A DNA stretch of 64,000 bases from Isochrysis galbana (taxonomy: Eukaryota; Haptophyta; Isochrysidales; Isochrysidaceae). A program made the position numbers and the translations under genes. Below the pieces are notes generated by a model. The model did not search any database, was not told the origin of the DNA, and worked only from the letters and a program-made list of their open reading frames with translations. This document shows, piece by piece, positions 51,407-62,691 of this stretch. The stretch lies in the NCBI GenBank assembly GCA_018136815.1, contig CM030931.1:9607829-9671828 (forward strand), written 5' to 3'. Positions within the stretch are counted from its first letter, which is position 1; each line of letters starts with the position of its first letter.

Positions 51407-51965
51407 AACTAAGTTTATACTTGGTTGACCCATGGGGGGGCACGAGCCCCCCCCTCTCTCCACTCCTCCCCTGCCATGGGGGAGTAACCACCCATCCTCC
51501 TGGCACGCCTGATGGCTTGCCAGGAGGCCACTGCCCTACTGACCCACTCCCTTCCCCACAGGCTCGCCCCATTCGCCCATCCTGGCCCCTCGTGACCAGC
51601 CCATCGCTCCAACCCCCTCTTCTCCCCCTGGCCCCTGGTCGACAGGCAGACAGGTGCAGATTGGGGGCCCCAGAGGCTCAGGAGCGCCAGCGAGGGAGAG
51701 GCAGGGGAGGCCAGGGGCCAGTCCCAGCCTCCTCTGCCCCCAGAGCTGGCCTCCAGGAGCCTCCAGGGGTCGCCAGGGGCAGCTGCAGGCCTGCCGCAGG
51801 CGCGCCATCGCGCGTGCCGCAGGAGAGGGGAGAGAGAGCGCGGAGAAGGGGGTGGGCGGAGCGAGAGCTCCGCTCACCGAAAAATAGGTAAGTCCCGCAC
51901 CTGTTTACAGGATAAGTCGGGGCTGAGACCGCCGCCCACTCGGAGACACAGGAGGAAGGGGGCGG
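51407..51965 (+). mobile_element. F1 SINE-like copy, 3'-truncated
   Basis: Head AACTAAGTTTATACTTGGTT at 51407-51426. The body is nearly identical to 56391-56930, the two being the closest pair of F1 copies in the window. It breaks at 51,965 where antisense PR-family sequence begins. Confidence 0.8.
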
Positions 51966-53290
51966 CGGCGGGGGCGGCGGAGCCGTCGACGTCGACGGTG
52001 GCGGGGGCGGTGAGTGCGCCGTCCACGATGGCGGTGGCGGCCGGGGAGATGGGGAGGGTTGAGCAGATTGGAGAAGGAAAAGGTGATGCGCTACGGCGGC
52101 GGCGAGCGACGATTCGGCGGCGGGGAGGTAGGATGGGGGCGGATGGGGGTGGGCGATGGCGAGCGGAGAAGGGTAGAGCTGATGGGGAGTGTGTGTGAGG
52201 ATGGTCGGCGGAGGGGAGTGGTGTGGTGAGTGGTTGATGGACGAAAGTGGGGGGAGAGAGATGGGTTGGGAGGAGTAGGGTGGGTAGTGGTTGTAGAGGT
52301 GGAGCGGTGACGGGGAAGGAGCAGCGCCCGGTGGGAGGAAGTAGAGGTTGGAGTCGATGAGGGGAGGGAGGCTGGGCGAAGGAAGGATTGGTTGAGGTGG
52401 ATTGGTGAGGGTGTATTGGGGGTTCAGGTGAGGATGGGGAAAGTGAGAGGTGGGGTAGGCAGGGACGGCGGAGGCATCGGACGGGTCGACGGGCGAGGGT
52501 TTGGGCGTGGTGGGGGGTGGAAAGGGTGAGTAGAAGGACGGCTGTGCGGGCGTGGCGGTGACGCTGGCGTGTTGCGGCCAGTGTGGCTGTGTTTGGGTGG
52601 ATTGTGGCTGGATCATGTGGGGTGGTTGATCAGGGCTGGAGGAGGCGGACGGGGGCGGGGCTGGAGGAGGCTCGGGGACTGTGGTGATCGGAACGCGGGG
52701 AGCAGGGAGAGAGTGGGAAGGCGTGGAGGACACGCCTCCGCTACCATGTGATGGGCTGTGTAGAGCTGTGGCTGTGGTGCGGCTGGGTGTGAGTGGGAGG
52801 TGAGAAGTAACATGGGATGTATGGCTCACTTGGAGCGTGGGAGGGGAGACAACAGGGAGCGAAGGAGCACACGGGGACGGGGCTGGGATCGTGGGCACAC
52901 TCTCGGTCGACATGGGGCGTCGCAGCACAAGGACGGGGACGAGGAGCAGACGGGAGAGGCACGAGGGGGCGCTCGAGCGGCGATGCTGAGCGTACTTGGG
53001 ACACCGAGGGAAAACGTCACGCGCGGGGGGGAGGGAATCGCGCGGGAAAGAACTAGACAAAAGGAGGCCGGAAACTCAAGGAAGCACTCGGGGAGAAACG
53101 GGAGGGGAGAGAGGGGGGAGGGCTTCCGCGGGGGAGCCGGGGAGAGGAGAGGAGAAGGGAGGGGGGGCGGACCGATACGGGACGATACGGGAAGAAGGGA
53201 GCTGGGGCGCGGCGACGGAGAGGGAGTCGCGCGGGAAGACCTAAAAATGGAACGTACGAGGGGGAAGTGTACAAGCCCCCCCCCTTTACC
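51966..53290 (-). repeat. PR family, copy 3 (Pro/Ser-rich ORF)
   Basis: The minus-strand frame from ATG about 52,913 (start MSTESVPTIPAPSPCAPSLP) runs over 300 codons of Pro/Ser/His/Tyr-rich sequence (PHPHLNPQYTLTNPPQPILP) without stop until it enters the F1 copy. The leader CCGCGGAAGCCCTCCC and CCCGAGTGCTTCC are shared with 36.6 kb. Three copies in 64 kb indicate a mobile family. The ORF has no recognisable domain. Confidence 0.55.
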
Positions 53291-53530
53291 CGCGACAACC
53301 AAATTGGCACGCTGCGCCGAACCCCACTCGGCGACCCGCCCGGTCTCGCCCAAACTAGCACGCTGCGCCGCACCCACTCGGCGACCCGCCCGGTCTCGCC
53401 CAAACTAGCACACTGCGCCGCACCCACTCGGCGACCCGCTCGGTCTCCGCCCAAACTGGCACGCTGCGCCGCACCCCACTCGGCGACCCGTCCGGCCTCA
53501 CAAAAACTAGCGCGCCGCGCCGCACCTCTG
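53289..53530. repeat. 51-bp tandem repeat, about 4.7 units
   Basis: Units begin AAACTAGCACGCTGCGCCGC, continue with CACTCGGCGACCCGCC and end CGGTCTCGCCC, with small differences per unit. Confidence 0.9.
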
Positions 53531-53559
53531 TCGCCATCGCCTCACTCACACCGACGTCT

Positions 53560-53587
53560 AACCCTAAGCCTGACCCTAACCCTAGCT
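53560..53587. repeat. Telomere-like CCCTAA stretch
   Basis: TAACCCTAAGCCTGACCCTA followed by ACCCTAG: three to four CCCTAA-type units with small errors, between the 51-bp array and the TrmA gene end. Confidence 0.6.
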
Positions 53588-53683
53588 GGTGACTGGGGTG
53601 ACTGAGGAAGTCTTCCCCCGAGACACTTTTCGCTACTGTACTGAGTTGCCCACTTCCTCTATTCATCCGCCGGCCAAATACAA

Positions 53684-55393
53684 TCACTTGCCGCTTCTTG
53701 GCATCGGAAAATCAGGATTGCCCAACAAGCCCGAGCCCCTCTGGTGTCCCCGAGCCTCTTTCCTCCGCAAGTAGACTGCGACCTCGAGATGACGGGTGTA
53801 GGGGAAATGGTCGAGCACGGCGAATCGCATAACTTCGTGCGCCGACAATGCTGGTAATGCGGCAGCAAGCGATGCTGGGTTACAGGAGACATAGAGAATA
53901 TGGTTGAAACATCGGACCAATCGTATGGTATCTACAAGGGCAACGCAATCAGGTAAAGTATTGTGTCAAGAGCTTCGTCCAGATGGGATGACGCGCAGCT
54001 GTCTGCAGACTAGTATGCGCTGGGCAAAGATCCGTGGTTCCTCACGATAGGCCGACGCACTCTCGTCAAGTCCCGCCCTCGGAGGGTCTACCAACACTAC
54101 ATCGCAATAACCACCCGCTTCTTGAAGCCAAGCGCTAAGTGCTTCACGGAATGCGCGCATTTGTTTCACGCGACCGCTTCGATGTGCGTTGCCTGTCGTA
54201 ATACTGATGGAAGCATGCGAAGGGTGGTGAGGAACTTCCCCAATGCTGACGGTTGAGGAAGATTGATTCTCGCTTTGAACGATCCTGAGCGTGTCAATCA
54301 TAGTAACTTCCTCTTGAGTGTTCCCCTTAGGATATGGCTCAATGGACGGTTCTGCAACCATAGAATGGAGACATCCACTTTGACCTGCGTGAGCCGTATG
54401 TGTATGAATGCTCGAATCGACTTTGATTGCGTCACATCCTCCGGTTGCATGTCCATCCATTGCCCCATGATCTCCAGTCACCACTAACTTCCTCATCAAT
54501 GTACGGCAGAAATTGGAGGATGTAGCGCACAAAACACTGGCATTGGTTACTGCATTCCGGGCAAGGTTGGCTTCGGCTACATCAGTCAGCTTTTGATCGA
54601 TCTCGACCGCGAGCACTGCGCGAAACAGTGGCGCGAGAGCCACAGTATGATTGCCATTCCCGCAGTACAGTTCAAGCAAAGCTGGGGAGCATCCGCGCTG
54701 TGCTTGTACAGCCTCTGCTATGGTTTTGCAGCACGACGACAAGAAGTCCAGTGTGTGCTCAGCCATGGAAGACGAGGGATTGGAAAAAGAGCCTTCTACC
54801 TGACGATACGTCAGCTTGCGCCCATCGGCTAGGGTGTACACCTCTGTCACCCAGTCCCTTTCAATCACCTCGGCATGGCCACGACAACGGCCTGTCATTG
54901 CCGGTATTCCCAGCCTTGCGCACATGGCTTTGGCAGCACTGCGCCAGCCAGCGGGAAGAGGAGAGCCATAGACCAGAGTAACGTGCATGTCACCGGCCCG
55001 AGTCGACAGGAAGTGGGCGCACTCGATGCCAGCTGACATCATTTTGTCATTCTCAAGAGCGTTGAGCAGCTGTGGCATCAATGCACAGACCGCCTCTGCT
55101 GCGATGGGAAAAGTGTCTGGCCGCGGGATGCATCTGCCCCTGTTGTGAAGAGCGTAGCAAAGCCGCCCGGTCGTGCTACCTGGAATGCTCAGCGAACCGT
55201 CCGACTCGAATCGCGCGAGGGCGAATCGGACGCGCTGGCGAAAGTGCGATGGCGCCGAGGCGAAGACCTCCACTTGCAGCTGGCCGAGGGGTCCTGCGAA
55301 TAGCCGAGCAACTGCGGCCACCTTGGCGTCGAGTAAGTGCTGATATCGCTGTGGCTGGTACGCTAGCCAGCTCAGGTGCTCGAGCTCTGCCAT
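53684..55393 (-). CDS. trmA-like: tRNA (uracil-5-)-methyltransferase, TrmA family, 2 exons
   Basis: Exon 1 54061-55393, exon 2 53684-53931 (526 aa). The join DENTIRLVRCF over GAGA|GTGCGT ... CCTTGTAG|AT restores the family order. The enzyme makes m5U54 in the T-loop of tRNA with S-adenosylmethionine. Motifs: HFRQRVRFALARF in the N-terminal part, SAM-binding LLELYCGNGNHTVALAPLF, VVLVDPPRAGLDE, catalytic Cys in ILYVSCNPASL, and the general-base Glu in DHFPYTRHLEVAVYL. An insertion of about 120 residues, Ser/His-rich, lies between the SAM motif region and DPPR, and makes the protein much longer than E. coli TrmA (366 aa). The frame is open 30 codons upstream (Arg/Ala-rich) without ATG, so an organellar extension from another start is possible. 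Confidence 0.9.
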
Positions 55394-55489
55394 GCCTGCC
55401 GCCGCCGCGCTCCGCTCCGCTCGGGGCGCGCGAGCCGCGAGCCGACGGGCAGAGAAAGACGGAGCGAGCCGACCGACCGACACTGCGCT

Positions 55490-55590
55490 CGAAGCATCTA
55501 AAAGTATTCTAGTAGAGAACTTTTGTATTCGACTTTCTGCTCACTCCTTCTTACTTCTTAGGAGTACTTGTTTCTTTTGCAAGTCGTAGG
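55490..55590 (-). promoter_or_regulatory. Candidate promoter of the TrmA-like gene
   Basis: AAAAGTATTCTAGTAGAGAA (55,500-55,519) and GGAGTACTTG at 55,561, 110-170 bp upstream of the ATG on the minus strand, matching the window-wide TAGAGTA-type motif. 55,590-56,280 holds no gene that I can support. Confidence 0.35.
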
Positions 55591-56390
55591 TAGTCAAAAC
55601 ATAGTCGAACGCGAACGCGAACTCAACTCAAACTTTTTGGCCGTTTGAACCAAGTCAACTGACTGAAGAAACCTTTACAGGTTCCAAAAACGAACATAGT
55701 CAACTACCTACTACCTACTACCTACTCCCTTGTGACCCCCAACCGCAAACGCAAACCCTAAAGTGTAAAGTGAAAGTGCACACACTCAAAAAACCTGAAA
55801 ATTTTCCTCGTGCCTAGGGCGGTCAAACAGGACTTTTTAACTACTAATAGGGGGCATTCTTTGACCATTCTCATTCTCCATAGCCCACGACGACACGACG
55901 ACAAAGGGACCACCTGTCGCAAGGAAAATCTGGGCCAGAAAATGGTGCGATTCTCCTCCCACCTCGATCCACCTCGTCTCTCCATTGCACACGCTCTGAG
56001 TTCCTCAGCTTGGGGCTGGAAGTGGTGTGGGGTGGGGCTGGCGGCCATGCTTCATGCTGCGTGGGCAGGTGATGCAGAAATCGTCCGAGTGCGGTGGCAT
56101 GAAACGCCGGTGAGACCGCCGACCGGCGTCTGGCGTCCGGTGTACCCGGACCATTTAGTCCGAACACCAGCAACAAGGGGGGGGGGGCTAACCACCGCCG
56201 TGCTCTCGGTGGAGCGCGGCGAAGGTCGGCCTATCAGGCGGGCAGGCGGGTCGGTCGCCATCGCTCTGCCTCGGACTCGGATTCGGATTCGAGCGGGGAG
56301 AGAGACGAGGGGAAATCTTCCCCCGGTCCGACGATAAAAATGTGGGCCTCCGGATCAACAAGAGTAAGAGTTCTTTTTCAACCCAGTCTC

Positions 56391-57780
56391 ACTAAGTTTA
56401 TACTTGGTTGACCCATGGGGGGGCACGAGCCCCCCCCTCTCTCCACTCCTCCCCTGCCATGGGGGAGGAACCACCCATCCTCCTGGCACGCCTGATGGCT
56501 TGCCAGGAGGCCACTGCCCTACTGACCCACTCCCTTCCCCACAGGCTCGCCCCATTCGCCCATCCTGGCCCCTCGTGACCAGCCCATCGCTCCAACCCCC
56601 TCTTCTCCCCCTGGCCCCTGGTCGACAGGCAGACAGGTGCAGATTGGGGGCCCCAGAGGCTCAGGAGCGCCAGCGAGGGAGAGGCAGGGGAGGCCAGGGG
56701 CCAGTCCCAGCCTCCTCTGCCCCCAGAGCTGGCCTCCAGGAGCCTCCAGGGGTCGCCAGGGGCAGCTGCAGGCCTGCCGCAGGCGCGCCATCGCGCGTGC
56801 CGCAGGAGAGGGGAGAGAGAGCGCGGAGAAGGGGGGAAAATAGGTAAGTCCCGCACCTGTTTACAGGATAAGTCGGGGCTGAGACCGCCGCCCACTCGGA
56901 GACACAGGAAGAAGGGGGGGAATGATCACCGGGGGGGGGCGCGGGCCACCGGACCATATCTAAGATCTAAGCCCTTCACCCCTATAACGAGCCTCAGCCG
57001 GAGATCATAAACCCCAGCCGGAGACCATAAACAGCTACATTGTCATTGCCAAAGTTGCATTTGTCAATGCGATTGTTAATTGTCTAGGAACAAGTAATGG
57101 CACACACACTCACTCTCATAAACATAGGGGATAGGCTACTACAGCTGCTTGGCGCCCCACAGTTTGGCCACCGCCGCCTCCTCTGTCTTCCGCCTGCGGC
57201 TTCGCACCTGCGTTCGCATCTCCGCCTCCGCTTCTTCTTCAGCCAAGGCGGCATGGCTCGACTCGTATGTGACGCGGGCTGCGCGTGAGAATCGACGCGG
57301 CAGCCGCGAGCAAGGATCGGAGAAGCGCCGGCGCTCCGCACGCTCCTAGTGCCCCAGCGCGTTCGCTTTCGTGGTGGTGTGCGGCGGCTCCGGCGCAGCG
57401 GGAACGTAGAACGTAGCTAGCTAGCATGGCGGCGGTAGTAAGTCGGTTGTAGGTGGTTGTGTCGGCCTGGGCTTGCTGTAGTTGATTGAAGTCTTGCAGC
57501 TGGTGCTTTCTAGTACCCAGATTAGCGAATGGACGGTGTTTCCCACTTCTTGACATTGTCGATGCCATTGTGCACTTTGCGCCCGTTCCGAGATCATAAA
57601 ATGTGGTTTATGATCTCCGGCTGAGAGGCTCATTCTATCCCCCTAGCCCTAGTAGTGCACGGGGGGAGTCGCCTTATGGCGGGGGGAGAAGGGCCATGGA
57701 AGTGGGGGTGTAGAAAGTTTCCTACGTGAGTAGAAAGTAGAGGGTCCACGGCCGCGTGTGCGGTGAGACTATTAAAAGGT
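56391..57780 (+). mobile_element. F1 SINE-like element with nested MITE
   Basis: Hairpin head at 56391-56409; tail GTGAGACTATTAAAAGGTTT then TATTTTATTTTATTTT at about 57,762-57,793. The 13-bp direct repeat TCAACCYAGTCTC flanks it (about 56,378-56,390 and 57,794-57,806). The F1 sequence is interrupted only by the 649-bp element at 56986-57634. A few bases of TAAGATCTAAG are duplicated locally. Confidence 0.85.
56986..57634. mobile_element. TIR element (MITE-like) with CTAT TSD
   Basis: Ends AAYGAGCCTC followed by (TC)AGCCGGAGATCATAAA on each side in inverted orientation. CTAT duplicates lie at 56982-56985 and 57635-57638, and the other F1 copies show the single CCCCTATCCCC. 649 bp. A second inner copy of CAGCCGGAGACCATAAA follows the left end. 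The inside is coding-like on the minus strand (for example HRPFANLGTRKHQLQDFNQL) but not recognised; it may be captured sequence. Confidence 0.85.
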
Positions 57781-57944
57781 TTATTTTATTTTATTTTCAA
57801 CCTAGTCTCCCCCACCTCTACCGACGGCCGAGGGGTCGACGGGTGCCCCCCTTCCTCTTTCTTCCGGTCTTCGCGTCTTCGCGCGCCCGCTGCTCCGGTG
57901 GCGTTCACGTGCGCAAACTAAAGTTCGCTATCTAACTTCAATCT

Positions 57945-58002
57945 CAATCTCCTTCTCCGGCGGCACAGGTCAGATGATCTACCATGGCCGATATCCTCGC
58001 GA
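57945..58002 (+). repeat. Duplicate of an NHE exon-4/intron-4 junction
   Basis: About 56 bp match 60308-60363 with few differences: CTTCTCCGGCGGCACAGG, ATCTACC, TGGCCGATATCCTCGCG. It includes both exon end and intron start, so it arose from DNA, not from a spliced transcript. It lies 250 bp upstream of the NHE start codon, in its presumed 5' UTR/promoter. Confidence 0.75.
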
Positions 58003-58254
58003 AGTACAAAAAAACAGAAAAACATAGTTCATAGTTCGCACCCTTGATGAACAGATACTGGGGGGGGGGGTCTCAGACGGGGGGGGGACGGGGGGACGGG
58101 AGGGGGGGGGGATGATGGGGGATCGGATCACGTATATGGATTATACAGAGAGAGAGGAGGCCGGGAGGAGAGAAAAGAGAGCGCGAAGTATGAGAGAAGA
58201 GCGAGAGGGGCGAGAGGGAGAGGGAGCGCGGGGTACGCTCGCTCTCGCGGCTCG

Positions 58255-61200
58255 ATGCGCCCCCCCGCCCTCCTCTGCGCGGTGCTGCTCGCGGCCGCGG
58301 CCGCTGGCGCGCCGCATGCGGACGATCTGACACGGCCGAAGCGGTTGACGCTCAACCCGCCTAGCTCGGCCCTCTTGCCCCCCCCGCCTTCCCCCCCGCG
58401 GAAGCCCTCCAAGCCAGGCAGTGGGGACGACGAGCAGGGCACTGCGCTCTCCATCACGTTTGTGTGCGTACTGCTGCTCGGCGGTGTGCTACTCCGCCAG
58501 TTCATGGAGAAGCGGAAGCTTCCAGCTATCACTGAGACCGGCGCATGCATGCTCCTCGGCGCGCTCGTCAACGGTGCGTTCTGGTCGTTTGCTCGGCTCG
58601 TGCGCGGGAGAGCAGACTCGCGCCTCTCGATCAGCATGTCCGATGACATGCACGATATCATATACTTCGGGCTGCTCCCACCTATCATCTTTGAGGCCGG
58701 TTTCACCATGCGTAAGCGGTCCTTTTTTGCCAACTTCAGCACCATCTTACTCTATGCAGTCGTGGGAACCCTCCTCTCCATCATCGTAACCGGGTTCATC
58801 ACGTATGCTCTTGCTGTGGGGGGGGTCGTGACGCAGAGCTTCACGTTTTCCGAGGTGCTCCGCGCTTCATCCCTTCTCGCAGCATGAAGCTGCTTCGTGC
58901 AGTGCCCGGCACCTTGTCGCGAAGTGGTTCCACCATGACAGTCATGGATGGCGTAGCTTCACAGCTTTGTTAGAGCTCACGGCGATTGTCGTCTCCATTG
59001 GACCTTCTACGGCCTTCTAGCCTTCTGACACTTTGTTCTCGCGTCTGGTTTCTGTGTCATTCAGGCTATGCTCTTTGGATCTTTGATATCATCAACTGAC
59101 CCTGTCGCCACGCTAGCAATCCTCAAGTCCGTGGGCGCACCGCCCTTGTTGTATGACCTTGTCTTTGGTGAGAGTGCGCTCAATGATGCCCTCTCTATTG
59201 TTCTCTTCAACATCTTCCGCAGGTAGCGCGCATCCTAGCGTTTCCTCTGAACCTGCGCCAATTCGTTGAGCGCTTAACCCCGAATGTACTCGTACCCAAT
59301 AGCATCTCAACCTTGCGCTTGCACGATTGCACCTCAACCTTGCGCTTGAACTATTGCGCGTGTCGTACTTGTGTGACAGTGCCACATGGTTGATCTTTCA
59401 CACACCGCATCATAGGCGCTGCCAAAAAGAATTCCGCCATGAGCTTCAAAAGGAAGGCAACCCGGAAGGCATCACGTATCCTGACTCCCCCACTGCAAGT
59501 CAAGGCCAAGGGCGGCACCTCGTAGATACAAGTCTTCCTGCCGCTCGAATCAACGAGGTTCTCTCGTCCAATGTGGGCGGTGCTAGTCCGCTTTCTCCTG
59601 ACGCATCCCTTGATGCTGGTGGTGGCAACCCTCTGGCGTACACCCGATCCCCATCAGCCAGCGGCTCGACGATGACCCAATTTTTTTCTGCCGTCACAGC
59701 AGCCGCTTCTACGATGATGCCGTCCACCTCGCCATTGGCCCTCTCTCCTACGCCACTCGGTGCTGCCGGCGATCTTGCCGGCCCACTTTCTTCTCCTGAT
59801 GCCCTTCCTGGCTCTGTTTGGGCGTCCGCCGCCGCCGCCACGCTGTCTCCTTCGCCTCCTCTCCTGCCCATGCCGCCCTCGCCTCCGCCCGGACCCCCGT
59901 GGTTCGAGCCGATGTTGCCGTCAATGGGGCTGACGTTTGAGAGGCTTGTCAAGATCCTTCCGCTTTCACTGCTCATGGGAGTGATGGCGGGGCTGTCCAC
60001 GGCAGTGGTGACCAAGAAACTTGGGCTGCACCGCCAGGCCAAAGCGTGAGTGGGCCTTTCTCTCACACAATCATCCTCTGCCCGTCGTGTTTTCACAATG
60101 TCCCAGCCGGCCTTTAGCCGAGCAGAGCGCTTAACACTTGCCGTCGCAGTGGCCTTACCAATCCTCCGTCGCCCATGATAGGTATGCGGAACTGTCTCTC
60201 ATCTTGGTCGCTGCACTCCTTACGTACACTCTCACCGACTCCCTGCAACTCTCGGGCATCTTATCGTTGTTCTTTTCCGGCATTACAATGCGGCACTATA
60301 CCTACTACAATCTTTCTCCGGCGGCACAGGTTAGATCATCTACCTTGGCCGATATCCTCGCGACCTCTCAGCATTGGCTCTCAGCAAACCCCTCCCTAGT
60401 CCCCGCCAAAGTTTCACCGCTCGTTTGAGCAGCCTTCACACCCTCCGTTGTGCCTTGCGCAAACAAATAGGCCACGGCGCGCACCTTATTCGCTACTGTG
60501 TCCTCTTTGAGCGACATCGCTCTCTCGCTTATCCTTGGGGTGGCTTTGGTCGACTACACCGTCCACGGCCTTTCCGACGAAATTGTGGTCTCAGGAGTGA
60601 GGGGCAAGGTGTGAGCACATCCGAGAAAGAGGAAGTGTTGGACACACTTGGTACTCGCCCCAGCTATCACGTGCATTTTCGCCCAACTCGGTTGCCTTAA
60701 GGTTCTCTGAAGCGCTTTCTCATCTCTTTTCTCTTCCGTAACGTCTCTTGCGGCGCTTCAGGAGGTATGGGACTGGTCTCTAATAGGGTGCTCTGCCCCC
60801 ATCTTGCTGATGGCGCGAGCAGTAAATATTTTTCCTTTGTCCGAGCTCGCCAACTCTTGTGTTCGTAAGGCGAGTCTTGCTCCCAACCGCCTAAGGCCAC
60901 GCAATGTCTCTAGGCATCCCTCGTGAGCTACAGCCATCGCTATCACCTTGATCATCGCCTTCTTCATCCTAGTACCGCAGCTATCGCGACACCTCACCTC
61001 CCATGTTTCATCTTCATTGGCTTTCCACGTCCCCGATGACTCGGTTGGGCATGCTAGGGTATGCGCACGAGGTGGTGTACTAGATTGACTCCCTCCCTTC
61101 TTGCTCTCAGCCTTCCGACCGTATCTCATGCCGCATGCAGCTCGTTATGTGGTGGTCGGGACTCCGTGGCGCAATCTCATTTGCCCTCGCAATCACCCTT

Positions 61201-62095
61201 GACGACACGAGAGTAGACCACCAGGTAGAAAGAAGGGAATGGCACGCGCGGAGAGAGGCCGCAGTGCTCCCGAGTCTGACGCCGCTGGTCAGAGAGATGG
61301 TGAACATGCTGCGAAGCCGTGTGTTTCTGGCCCTTGAAATGAATGAAAGTTGCCGTAACCTTTGCCTCTCCAAAACGCGTCCAGGTAATGCCCGCGGCTC
61401 ATGCGAAGGCCATCGTCACAACAACCCTGGCGATCATCATTGGCACCAACTTGCTGATGGCTCCGGCAACTGCGCCATTGATTCGTGCAATGCGGTTGAA
61501 GAGTGCTGCTGTGTCAACTTCTCTATCATCCCTCTCGCTACCTTTGATCGAGCCAAGCACTGGTCTCGGACTGGCACGCTCCGACACGTCTAGTAATAAT
61601 CTTGCAGCTTCTTCCAATCCCCAAACTGTGCTAGCCGGCACCATCCTCGCTCAGGGCACTCAGTCATCTCAGACTGATGCTCCTCAAGATGTCACCGGTC
61701 GTCGCCTCGCACGGAGTTTCCCTGGTGCGGCAACAAATAACACCTCTCGAGCAGGGATGTGTGCTACCGAACGGTCCATCTCAAAGCGCAAGACGCGAAG
61801 GGAGATGAACCCGGTGCATCGCGCCTGGCGTATTCTAGACCAGCACTACATGAAACCATTATTCGGCGGGCGCCAAGAGCGGGACAGGGAGGATGAGAGC
61901 CTCAATCATATACTTGGGTTGCAAAGCGGCGGTCGTGTCCCACCTGCCGATGTATCAGTGCGCGGCGGAGCATCTGGACTTGAAGCCTCAGCCTCGCAGC
62001 AACCTCCATTACTCGCGGAGCGACTCGTGAGTTCGCGCAGTCGGGAAGCATGCTCCGACGAGGAAGCATTGAGCGAATCCGGATTGGAGAATTAG
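58255..62095 (+). CDS. Na+(K+)/H+ exchanger, endomembrane NHE type, 8 exons
   Basis: Exons 58255-58854, 59065-59222, 59416-60045, 60182-60329, about 60472-60608, 60762-60869, 61111-61212, 61385-62095 (about 864 aa). CPA1 family antiporter regulating pH of endosomes/Golgi or plasma membrane. Signal peptide (LLCAVLLAAAAAGAPHA); SDDMHDIIYFGLLPPIIFEA; ISSTDPVATLAILKSVGAPP and FGESALNDALSIVLFN (the ion-binding region with ND); LSGILSLFFSGITMRHYTYY; FPLSELAN; VMWWSGLRGAISFALAI; C-terminal WRILDQHYMKPLFGG, as in NHE6/7/9-like proteins. Intron 6 (60870-61110) begins GCGAGT, a GC-AG intron. A Ser/Pro-rich loop of about 170 residues is inserted after the ND helix. The exon-5 ends are approximate. Confidence 0.85.
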
Positions 62096-62350
62096 AAGTC
62101 ACATTTTTGTGTGACGGCGGGTGTTCCTATCTATGCAACGGCTCGAACTGCTCCTAGCACTCGAGCTCCATTCATAGATATCACATTGTGTTATGCCTCC
62201 CTTCCGTCTCATCCTCTGCTTCCATCTACCTTCCTTCCTTGCCCCCCCCCCCCCCATCATGATACACTCATTTTCGTGGACCCGAACGGAAGGCGAGATG
62301 GGCACCTACAATAGCTCACATGCGATATTGCGATATTTGTCGGCAGAACT

Positions 62351-62690
62351 AACTATCGCTAAAACGATAGGGTCATGAAGGCCGCGTGCCGCTCCCCTCT
62401 TCCCCTGCCGCCATTCCCCCGCCGCGACGGACGATCGGGCCATGCTCGACGCCTCGCACCCGAAGCGCCCACGAGAGAGCGCCCCCTCGACCCAGGTGCG
62501 CACGAGACTCGTCCCGTGCCGACCCCGAACTACCGAGCACCAGCAAATCCACCATGGCCAGCAAGGCCCACACAACCCACAAATCCTCCCTACCACCAAT
62601 CACAATCACCAATGGCCACCCACCAACCGAGACAAGCCGGCACATAGCCGCATCCCATAGACACCTTCAAGAATTCAATTAATTAAACCT
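62351..62690 (+). mobile_element. Hairpin-headed F4-like fragment
   Basis: Head CTATCGCTAAAACGATAG (62353-62370), GGTCATGAAG next, then Pro/His/Thr-rich codons on the plus strand as in 49,884-49,480 (minus). It ends in an AATTAATTAAACC stretch at 62,690. Confidence 0.55.
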
Positions 62691-62691
62691 T

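Noticed and set aside
53684-55483. Start of the TrmA-like protein at 55483
   Set aside because: That codon is GTG; the first ATG in frame is at 55393.
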